From Labrenzia sp. CE80 (GTDB taxonomy: Bacteria > Pseudomonadota > Alphaproteobacteria > Rhizobiales > Stappiaceae): a stretch of DNA of 64,000 bases. Every line of letters starts with the position of its first letter. Within the stretch, counting starts at the first letter, position 1. The notes under the pieces were generated by a model that had not been told where the DNA came from, did no database searches, and saw only the letters and a program-made list of their open reading frames with translations. A program made the position numbers and the translations under genes. Shown here one piece after another: positions 58,043 to 64,000 of the stretch. The DNA is taken from assembly GCF_009650605.1 (NCBI RefSeq), contig NZ_WAJT01000004.1:248001-312000 (forward strand), written 5' to 3'.

Positions 58043-59653
58043 ATGCTTTTTGGAAAAACAATCGCAGCGCTTTCGCTGACAACCGCACTTGTCATGCCGA
58101 TGATCGGCGCCATCCCGGCTGCCTATGCTGAAACGCCGCCGAACATGCTTGTCGTCGCTCATCGAATCGATGATCTGATTTCCCTTGATCCTCAGGAGAT
58201 GTTTGAATTCTCCGGAACCGATTATGCCAACAGCGTTTATCAGACACTTGTTGATTATGACGACTTGGATTTTTCCAAGGGGTTCGGTCCTTCGATCGCT
58301 TCCAGCTGGGAAATTTCTGAAGACGGCAAGACCTACACGTTCAAGATCGCCGAAGGCCTCAAGTTCGCCTCCGGAAATCCGGTTACGGCGAAGGATGTGG
58401 AATTTTCACTGCGTCGCGCGATCCTTTTGAAAAAGACCCCGTCTTTCATCCTGACCCAGTTCGGCTTTACCGAAGAGAACCTGGATGAGACCCTTGTTGC
58501 AAAGGACGACAGCACGTTCGTTCTTGTCAGTGACAAGAAGTATGCGCCGTCCTTCGTCTTGAACTGCATGACCTCCGCGATCGCAAGCATTGTTGATAGC
58601 AAGCTTGTGATGGAGCATGAGGTTGATGGTGACCTCGGTAACGCCTGGCTGAAGACAAACTCTGCTGGCTCTGGCGCTTTCAAACTGACGAGTTGGAAGC
58701 CGAATGAATCCCTCACCATTGAAGCGAACCCGAATTTCTCCGAGGGTGCTCCCGCGATGAAACGGGTCATCATTCGCCATATTCCAGAGTCGGCCTCGCA
58801 GCGCCTGCTTCTTGAAAAGGGCGATGTGGACATTGCCAGGAACCTGACACCTGAGGATGTTGCGGGTCTCAGTGGCAATGAAGATGTCAAGGTTTTGACC
58901 GATATGCGCGGTCGGATCATGTACATCTCCATGAATCAGAGTGACGAAATCCTTTCCAATCCGAAAGTTGTCGAAGCGATCAAATACCTGATCGACTATG
59001 AAGGAATGGCGGACTCCTTCCTCAAGGGCCAGTATGTCGTGCATCAGGCATTCTTGCCGCTGTCTTATCTAGGTGAATTGCAAGACAAGCCGTTCAAGTT
59101 GGACATCGAGAAGGCCAAGGCGCTTCTTGCAGAAGCAGGTTATGCTGACGGCTTCGACGTAGAGTTCATCGTCCGAACCGAACAAGATCGTCTGGATATT
59201 GCGCAGGCTTTGCAGAACAACTTTGCTCAGGTTGGCATCAATGCGTCGATTGTCCAGGGGACCGGTAAGGAAACACTGGGCAAGTACCGCGCCCGTGACT
59301 TCCAGATCTACGTTGGCGCGTGGGGCCCGGATTATCCTGATCCGCAGACCAACGCAGATACCTTCACTCACAATCCCGACAACAGTATCGAGGCTAAGTT
59401 GACGGGTAAGCTGGCATGGCGAAATGCTTGGGCTGCCGAAGGCTTCACCGAGCGGACTGAAGCTGCGGTTCAGGAAAGTGATACTGCCAAACGCGCTGAA
59501 ATGTATGTCCAGCTGCAAAAGGACTTCCAGAAAGAAGCCCCCTTCGCGATCATGTTCCAGAAGACTGAGCAGAACGGGTTGGGTGCCAGCGTGGAAGGCT
59601 ACTCAATGGGTGCGGCAATCACTGGCTCTTACTACGGCAAAGTAACGAAGTAA
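58043..59653 (+). CDS. Dpp/Opp-type ABC transporter, periplasmic binding protein
   Basis: A 536-residue family 5 solute-binding protein. A signal peptide (MLFGKTIAALSLTTALVMPM... cleaved after AYA) is followed by the family opening LISLDPQEMFEFSGTDYANSVYQTLVDYD, ASSWEISEDGKTYTFKIAEGLKFASGNPVTAKDVEFSLRR-type region (residues ~95-130) and GAWGPDYPDPQTNADTF near 430. The family carries peptides, but also oligosaccharides, opines and nickel. The gene heads a five-gene operon next to uronate catabolism, so an oligouronide cargo is possible but unproven. Confidence 0.88.
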   Translation: MLFGKTIAALSLTTALVMPMIGAIPAAYAETPPNMLVVAHRIDDLISLDPQEMFEFSGTDYANSVYQTLVDYDDLDFSKGFGPSIASSWEISEDGKTYTFKIAEGLKFASGNPVTAKDVEFSLRRAILLKKTPSFILTQFGFTEENLDETLVAKDDSTFVLVSDKKYAPSFVLNCMTSAIASIVDSKLVMEHEVDGDLGNAWLKTNSAGSGAFKLTSWKPNESLTIEANPNFSEGAPAMKRVIIRHIPESASQRLLLEKGDVDIARNLTPEDVAGLSGNEDVKVLTDMRGRIMYISMNQSDEILSNPKVVEAIKYLIDYEGMADSFLKGQYVVHQAFLPLSYLGELQDKPFKLDIEKAKALLAEAGYADGFDVEFIVRTEQDRLDIAQALQNNFAQVGINASIVQGTGKETLGKYRARDFQIYVGAWGPDYPDPQTNADTFTHNPDNSIEAKLTGKLAWRNAWAAEGFTERTEAAVQESDTAKRAEMYVQLQKDFQKEAPFAIMFQKTEQNGLGASVEGYSMGAAITGSYYGKVTK

Positions 59654-59669
59654 GAGCGGCAAACACAGT

Positions 59670-60737
59670 ATGACGAGTGTCAACATCACTCCGGAGGCGA
59701 GGCGGCGTAGCGCTGCCTCGCCTTTCGCTCGACGGACCAAGCGTTTTGGCGCTGCCCTTTTTTCCATCTTGGCAACGTTGTTTGGGCTGTTGTTCGTCAC
59801 GTTCCTTATCGCGCGAGTGATGCCAATCGATCCCGTGCTGGCGGTTGTTGGCGAGCGGGCATCCAACGAGATTTATGAAGCTGCCTATAAACAGCTTGGG
59901 CTCGACAAGCCACTTGTTGTCCAGTTCCTTTATTATGTCAGGGACGTGGTGACTGGCGACTTCGGTATGTCGACGTTGACTGCACGGCCGGTTCTGCAGG
60001 ACATCGCAAGGGTGTTCCCGGCAACGCTGGAACTTGCAACCTTGGCCACGATCATCGGAGTTGCTCTCGGTATTCCCGCTGGCGTAATTGCTGCGGTCCA
60101 TGAAGGCCGCTGGCAGGATCAGATCCTCCGCTTCATCGGCCTATTTGGTTATTCCATGCCGATCTTCTGGATCGGCCTTATTGGTTTGCTGGTGTTCTAC
60201 GGCAAGCTTGGATGGGTCGGCGGGCCTGGTCGGCTAGACATCTACTACGTGGACATCGTCCCCTCGATTACCGGAATGATCCTCATCGACAGCTTGATTG
60301 CCCGCGATTGGACTATTTTCTGGAACGCCGTCAGCCACATCATCCTGCCTGCGTCAATCCTTGGATATTATTCGCTGGCCTACATCAGTCGAATGACGCG
60401 GTCATTCATGCTGGAGCAGCTTGGCCAAGAGTACATAACGACGGCACGGGTGAAGGGTCTCTCCGAAACCAAAGTGATCTGGCGCCATGCGCTTGGGAAC
60501 GTCATGATCCCCTTGATCACCGTGATCGTTCTTAGTTACGCGACGCTGCTGGAGGGATCGGTGTTGACTGAGGTGATTTTTGCATGGCCAGGGCTGGGCA
60601 ACTACATCACCAATGCACTCCTCTCTGCCGACATGAACGCCGTGCTTGGCGGGACGGTCATAGTTGGTCTCGTCTTTGTCGGTCTCAATCTCCTGTCCGA
60701 TATTCTCTACAAGTTCGTCGACCCAAGGGCACGCTGA
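59670..60737 (+). CDS. Dpp/Opp-type ABC transporter permease 1
   Basis: A 355-residue DppB/OppB-like permease. Hydrophobic start FSILATLFGLLFVTFLIARVMPIDPV, then GDFGMSTLTARPVLQDIARVFPATLELA, typical of the B permease, and the EAA loop LGQEYITTARVKGLSETKVIWRHALGNVMIPLIT. It begins 16 bases after the binding-protein stop; unlike the other ABC operons in this window, there is no stem-loop in that gap. Confidence 0.88.
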   Translation: MTSVNITPEARRRSAASPFARRTKRFGAALFSILATLFGLLFVTFLIARVMPIDPVLAVVGERASNEIYEAAYKQLGLDKPLVVQFLYYVRDVVTGDFGMSTLTARPVLQDIARVFPATLELATLATIIGVALGIPAGVIAAVHEGRWQDQILRFIGLFGYSMPIFWIGLIGLLVFYGKLGWVGGPGRLDIYYVDIVPSITGMILIDSLIARDWTIFWNAVSHIILPASILGYYSLAYISRMTRSFMLEQLGQEYITTARVKGLSETKVIWRHALGNVMIPLITVIVLSYATLLEGSVLTEVIFAWPGLGNYITNALLSADMNAVLGGTVIVGLVFVGLNLLSDILYKFVDPRAR

Positions 60738-60738
60738 C

Positions 60739-61662
60739 ATGAGCGAACAGATACAACGCGTTGGCCTGAAAGCCTGGCTGTCGACAGATGTTCCCGCATC
60801 AAGGTTTCAGGCGAAGTCCATCCAATTCTACCTTGGTTGGCTGAAGCTTGTTTCAAACCCTCTCGCTTTCCTGGGCTTCCTCATTCTATTGGTTCTGGTG
60901 TTCTGTGCGATGTTCGCGCCGTTGCTGGCTCCGGCTGACCCAATCGCGCAAGACTTGGCTGAGCGACTTTCCCCACCCGGTGTGAACGGATATCTGCTCG
61001 GATCGGATGAGCTTGGACGGGATATTCTTAGTCGTATTATTTATGGATCCCGCATCACGCTTTTCATCGTGACACTTGTGGCGGTAACGGCACCGGTTTT
61101 CGGACTCTTGGTTGGCACCTTCGCAGGCTATCTCGGTGGCTGGGTCGACGAAGTTCTCATGCGTGTCACGGACATCTTTCTCGCGTTTCCCAAGCTTGTG
61201 TTGGCTCTCGCCTTTGTGGCCGCCCTCGGCGCTGGAATTGAGAATGCAATCCTGGCGATCTCGATTACCGCGTGGCCTGCTTATGCTCGTATTGCTCGGG
61301 CTGAGACGCTCACGATCCGCAATTCGGATTTTATTTCCGCAGTGCGTCTGCAAGGGGCCGGCACCTTGCACATCATCGTCCGGCATATCTGGCCGCTGTG
61401 CCTGTCTTCGATCATCGTTCGAATGACGCTGGATATGGCAGGCATCATCCTGACGGCTGCCGGTCTCGGATTTCTTGGCCTGGGCGCGCAGCCGCCCATG
61501 CCGGAATGGGGTGCAATGATCTCAGCTGGCAGGAAGTTCATTCTGGACCAGTGGTGGGTTGCGACCATGCCGGGTCTGGCGATCTTTGTCGTGTCGCTTG
61601 GCTTCAACCTGCTGGGTGATGGTCTTCGTGACATTCTCGACCCCAAGAAATCGAAGTCGTGA
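60739..61662 (+). CDS. Dpp/Opp-type ABC transporter permease 2
   Basis: A 307-residue DppC/OppC-like permease. N-terminal span FLGFLILLVLVFCAMFAPLLAPADP, the hallmark YLLGSDELGRDILSRIIYGSRITL, and the EAA loop IRNSDFISAVRLQGAGTLHIIVRHIWPLCLSSI. The ATG at 60739 is one base after the previous stop; an upstream frame to 60664 lies inside the first permease gene. Confidence 0.88.
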   Translation: MSEQIQRVGLKAWLSTDVPASRFQAKSIQFYLGWLKLVSNPLAFLGFLILLVLVFCAMFAPLLAPADPIAQDLAERLSPPGVNGYLLGSDELGRDILSRIIYGSRITLFIVTLVAVTAPVFGLLVGTFAGYLGGWVDEVLMRVTDIFLAFPKLVLALAFVAALGAGIENAILAISITAWPAYARIARAETLTIRNSDFISAVRLQGAGTLHIIVRHIWPLCLSSIIVRMTLDMAGIILTAAGLGFLGLGAQPPMPEWGAMISAGRKFILDQWWVATMPGLAIFVVSLGFNLLGDGLRDILDPKKSKS

Positions 61663-61671
61663 GGTCGGACA

Positions 61672-62538
61672 ATGAGTGAACAAGAAACCCTTCTGCGCGT
61701 CGAGGATCTGTGGGTTCGTTTTCCAACCCGAAACAGCATTGTGGAGGCTGTTCGCGGCATTTCATTTGCGGTCGGCCGAGAGCGTGTCGGCATCGTCGGC
61801 GAGAGTGGTTCAGGCAAATCCATGACGGGCCGATCGATCTTGCGTCTCATCCGACCGCCAGGCCAGATGACCGCCAAGGAGATCTCCTTCAAGGGCGATA
61901 ACCTTCTGGATTATTCCGAACCTCAGATGCGCGACGTGCGCGGGCACAAGATTTCGATGGTCATGCAGGACCCGAAGTTCTCGTTGAATCCCGTGATGAC
62001 GGTCGGCAAGCAGATTTCGGAAGCCTATCGACTGCACAGCGGAGCATCCCGTGGCGACGCCAAACGCAAAGCACTCGAAATGCTGGAAGCGGTGCAGATC
62101 CGTGAGCCAGAGCGGGTCTACAACAGCTACCCCCATGAGGTCTCTGGTGGTATGGGGCAGCGAATTATGATCGCAATGATGCTGATCCCCGATCCGGATC
62201 TGTTGATCGCGGATGAGCCGACATCAGCTTTGGACGTAACGGTCCAGATGCGCGTTCTTGCGATCATGGACAAGCTGGTGAAGGATCGCGGCATGGGTCT
62301 GATATTCATCAGCCATGACCTGCAACTGGTGTCCTCTTTCTGCGATCGCGTGATCATCATGTATGGCGGCAAGATCGTTGAGACCTGCAAGGCCAGCGAA
62401 CTTCACAACGCCAAGCATCCTTATACACGCGGGCTTCTCGCGGCCTTGCCGCAGATCGATGACCCCAAGGCAAAACTCGCGGTGCTTGACCGGGATCCGG
62501 TTTGGCGAGATCAAGAAAGCGTTGTTGCCTATGACTGA
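61672..62538 (+). CDS. Dpp/Opp-type ABC transporter ATPase D
   Basis: A 288-residue DppD/OppD-like ATPase. Walker A GESGSGKSM is slightly unusual in having Met after Ser; Q-loop VMQDPKFSLNPVMTV, signature VSGGMGQRIMIAMML, Walker B LLIADEPTSALDVTVQ and H-loop FISHDLQLV are present. The C-terminal AKHPYTRGLLAALPQ is the usual OppD/DppD end. It is shorter than typical (about 325) because it lacks the Cys-rich tail. Confidence 0.88.
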   Translation: MSEQETLLRVEDLWVRFPTRNSIVEAVRGISFAVGRERVGIVGESGSGKSMTGRSILRLIRPPGQMTAKEISFKGDNLLDYSEPQMRDVRGHKISMVMQDPKFSLNPVMTVGKQISEAYRLHSGASRGDAKRKALEMLEAVQIREPERVYNSYPHEVSGGMGQRIMIAMMLIPDPDLLIADEPTSALDVTVQMRVLAIMDKLVKDRGMGLIFISHDLQLVSSFCDRVIIMYGGKIVETCKASELHNAKHPYTRGLLAALPQIDDPKAKLAVLDRDPVWRDQESVVAYD

Positions 62539-62557
62539 TGGTGAAGGAGCGGCAAGG

Positions 62558-63340
62558 ATGAACCAACCGATGCTGGAAGTGGCAAATCTGAATGTCTATT
62601 TCGGCGAGGGCGGCGACATCTTTCAGGCCGTGAACAGTGTGTCCTTCAAGGTCAAGAAGGGTGGCAGCTATGGCCTGGTCGGTGAGAGCGGCTCCGGAAA
62701 ATCGACCGTTCTGCGGGCGATCAGCGGCTTGATCGCGGACTGGGATGGCCGAATTTGCGTCGAAGGCGAGGTGCTTGCACCCAAGCGCGAAAAGGCTCTT
62801 TACCAGAAGATGCAGATGGTGTTTCAAGACCCCTATGCATCGTTGCATCCGCGCCATACGGTCGACCGGATTCTGTCAGAGCCTCTGGGACTTCATGGTA
62901 TAGCTGATGTAGAAGCCAGGGTCCTGAAGGCGCTCGACGATGTAGGCCTCGGCAAGGCCTTTCGTTTCCGTTATCCGCACCAGCTTTCGGGTGGACAGCG
63001 CCAGCGCGTTGCCGTCGCAAGAGCGCTGATGCTGGAGCCGCAAATTCTGCTGCTGGACGAACCGACGTCGGCTCTGGATGTCTCCGTACAGGCTGAAGTC
63101 CTGAACCTTCTTTCGGATCTCAGGGCTGAACGGAACCTGACCTATCTGATGGTAACCCATGATCTCGCGGTCGTTGCTCACATGTGTGAGGAGATTGCAG
63201 TCATGAGCCACGGGAAGGTTGTTGAGGTTATGGGCGTTGAACAGATGCGTCGCTCAGAGCCGAAAGAGGCCTACACCCGCGAGCTTCTGATGGCCAGCAA
63301 GGGCTATGATCCTGAGTTCTTTGCAAGTGAAGCGGTTTAG
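62558..63340 (+). CDS. Dpp/Opp-type ABC transporter ATPase F
   Basis: A 260-residue DppF/OppF-like ATPase. Walker A GESGSGKST, Q-loop VFQDPYASLHPRHTV, signature LSGGQRQRVAVARAL, Walker B ILLLDEPTSALDVSVQ and H-loop MVTHDLAVV are canonical. The ATG at 62558 has GAAGGAG 8 bases upstream; an alternative ATG at 62531 overlaps the previous gene by 8 bases and adds MTDGEGAAR. It closes the operon; no clear T-tailed terminator follows. Confidence 0.87.
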   Translation: MNQPMLEVANLNVYFGEGGDIFQAVNSVSFKVKKGGSYGLVGESGSGKSTVLRAISGLIADWDGRICVEGEVLAPKREKALYQKMQMVFQDPYASLHPRHTVDRILSEPLGLHGIADVEARVLKALDDVGLGKAFRFRYPHQLSGGQRQRVAVARALMLEPQILLLDEPTSALDVSVQAEVLNLLSDLRAERNLTYLMVTHDLAVVAHMCEEIAVMSHGKVVEVMGVEQMRRSEPKEAYTRELLMASKGYDPEFFASEAV

Positions 63341-63421
63341 AGTCAAAGCTCGACCTGTCGGCTTAGATTTCCCTATCTGCAGTTCTGTCTGATTTTGAAG
63401 GGTCTATTCTTCATCTAAGTA

Positions 63422-63724
63422 TCAAGGGTCCGCAAGGCTTTCGACAGCTTGCCGACATTCAACGGATTGATCGTTATCAAGGACTAGACCAGTTAGGTTT
63501 TCAATGTCTTTGCTCGTCTCAAAACCGAAGACGAGCATCAAAAATATGGCTTCAACGTGTGCGACTGAGAGACGGACTGGACCTCGCAGAAGCTCTTTGG
63601 CGTCCTGAATGGAATAGGCCGTCAGGCCAATGACGACTACCAGCGCCGGGGCGCGCACCCAGAGATAGTTTGCTGGCAATGTGCAGAACATCTCACCCCG
63701 GATCCATACGAACGTAAACGGCAT
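63422..63724 (-). CDS. Hypothetical small protein, one possible membrane span
   Basis: A 100-codon frame with an ATG start, divergent from flgB. The middle (ALVVVIGLTAYSI) and a second stretch (VEAIFLMLVFGF) are hydrophobic; the C-terminal third is acidic (DIENLTGLVLDNDQSVE). I recognise no family, and no strong ribosome site is seen. Amino-acid composition is plausible for a real protein, but it could be a chance frame. The flanks (63341-63421 and 63725-63847) show no other gene. Confidence 0.4.
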   Translation of the reverse strand: MPFTFVWIRGEMFCTLPANYLWVRAPALVVVIGLTAYSIQDAKELLRGPVRLSVAHVEAIFLMLVFGFETSKDIENLTGLVLDNDQSVECRQAVESLADP

Positions 63725-63847
63725 AGATCTGATTGGCGCCGGTCAACCGGCCTGACGGACCTATGCGCCAGATGGCCCCGCCAGCCTCGGACAAGCTAGA
63801 CCGCTTATCCCTTCAATCGAACATAACGTGTCGTTTGGAGGATCCTC

Positions 63848-64000
63848 GTGGAACCGGTCTATCTCACGAAGCTCATTTCGCAGAGCAATGGCTGGCTGTC
63901 GACGCGCCAGGCCACGATCGCGGAAAACATAGCCAATGCCAACACGCCGGGCTTCAAGGCCAAGGACGTCGAGCCCTTTGTCTCTGTCATCGACAAGACA
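63848..64000 (+). CDS. flgB: Flagellar basal-body rod protein FlgB, N-terminal part
   Basis: A GTG start at 63848 with GGAGG about 6 bases upstream opens a frame that reads (M)EPVYLTKLISQSNGWLSTRQ and then the rod/hook family signature IAENIANANTPGFKAKDVEP near residues 25-45. This N-terminal ENIANANTPGFKA stretch is diagnostic of flagellar rod proteins, and the MEPV start with a full-length N-terminus fits FlgB of Hyphomicrobiales. FlgB forms the proximal rod of the flagellar motor and is usually followed by flgC and fliE. The gene runs beyond the window edge (51 codons visible). Confidence 0.9.
   Translation, partial: MEPVYLTKLISQSNGWLSTRQATIAENIANANTPGFKAKDVEPFVSVIDKT

Noticed and set aside
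1..64000. CRISPR arrays, IS elements, prophage, toxin-antitoxin or defence genes
   Set aside because: No regularly spaced repeats, transposase or integrase motifs, tRNA-linked attachment sites, or defence-protein signatures were seen on either strand.

Overview
The window looks like chromosomal DNA of a heterotrophic alphaproteobacterium, most likely a marine or plant/surface-associated member of the Hyphomicrobiales (Stappiaceae/Rhizobiaceae-like). The reasons are the rhizobial-type agl and glp ABC transporters, TGA-N9-TCA iron-responsive operators of the RirA type, a FlgB that begins MEPVYLTKLI, tight ATGA gene overlaps and moderately high GC. No phage, IS element, CRISPR array, rRNA or tRNA gene was seen. 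Almost the whole window is nutrient acquisition: seven ABC importers with their regulators and catabolic genes.

Layout: (1) 1-3.8 kb, minus strand: the end-truncated MFS transporter gene, a DUF4240 protein, a xylose-isomerase-like TIM barrel protein and a 2-hydroxyacid dehydrogenase. (2) 4.6-7.6 kb, plus: an OpuA/ProU-type quaternary-amine ABC importer, closed by a strong terminator. (3) 7.7-9.8 kb, minus: an MHYT-GGDEF-EAL protein with an altered GGDEF motif. (4) 10.2-12.5 kb, plus: a GntR regulator and class II fumarase. (5) 12.5-18.5 kb: divergent aglR and the alpha-glucoside importer aglEFGK, without the usual aglA hydrolase and with two CG-centred operator candidates between them. (6) 18.9-23.9 kb, plus: a GlpR-like DeoR regulator and an Ugp-type glycerol-3-phosphate importer, followed by a convergent fhuF ferric reductase gene. 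(7) 25.2-31.2 kb, plus: the glycerol importer glpVSTPQ with a DUF2160 membrane protein; the two ATPases are complementary degenerate partners.

(8) 31.2-43.3 kb, minus: a complete aerobactin-type siderophore locus (exporter, iucD, iucA, iucB, iucC, TonB receptor, RhtX-type importer, siderophore-interacting reductase) with an iron-responsive operator in front of the biosynthetic operon and another in front of the receptor gene. (9) 43.5-49.5 kb, minus: a BMP-type nucleoside/nucleobase ABC importer coupled to cytosine deaminase. (10) 49.9-57.6 kb: uronate catabolism (uxuB, kduD, kduI, kdgF, uxaC on minus; a GntR regulator, kdgK and a UDP-uronate-type epimerase on plus). (11) 58-63.3 kb, plus: a five-gene Dpp/Opp-type importer. 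(12) 63.8 kb to the end: the start of flgB, the edge of a flagellar locus.

Functionally, alpha-glucosides, glycerol, glycerol phosphate, quaternary amines, nucleobases, peptides or oligosaccharides, and uronates are taken up and fed to central metabolism, while the siderophore locus supplies iron. A recurring architectural feature is a GC-rich stem-loop directly behind the binding-protein gene in five of the six ABC operons that carry one in the window. No clearly new defence or mobile system was found. The most notable observations are the asymmetric GlpS/GlpT ATPase pair, the post-binding-protein stem-loops, the operator pairs, and a nested inverted-repeat leader ahead of the Dpp-like operon.
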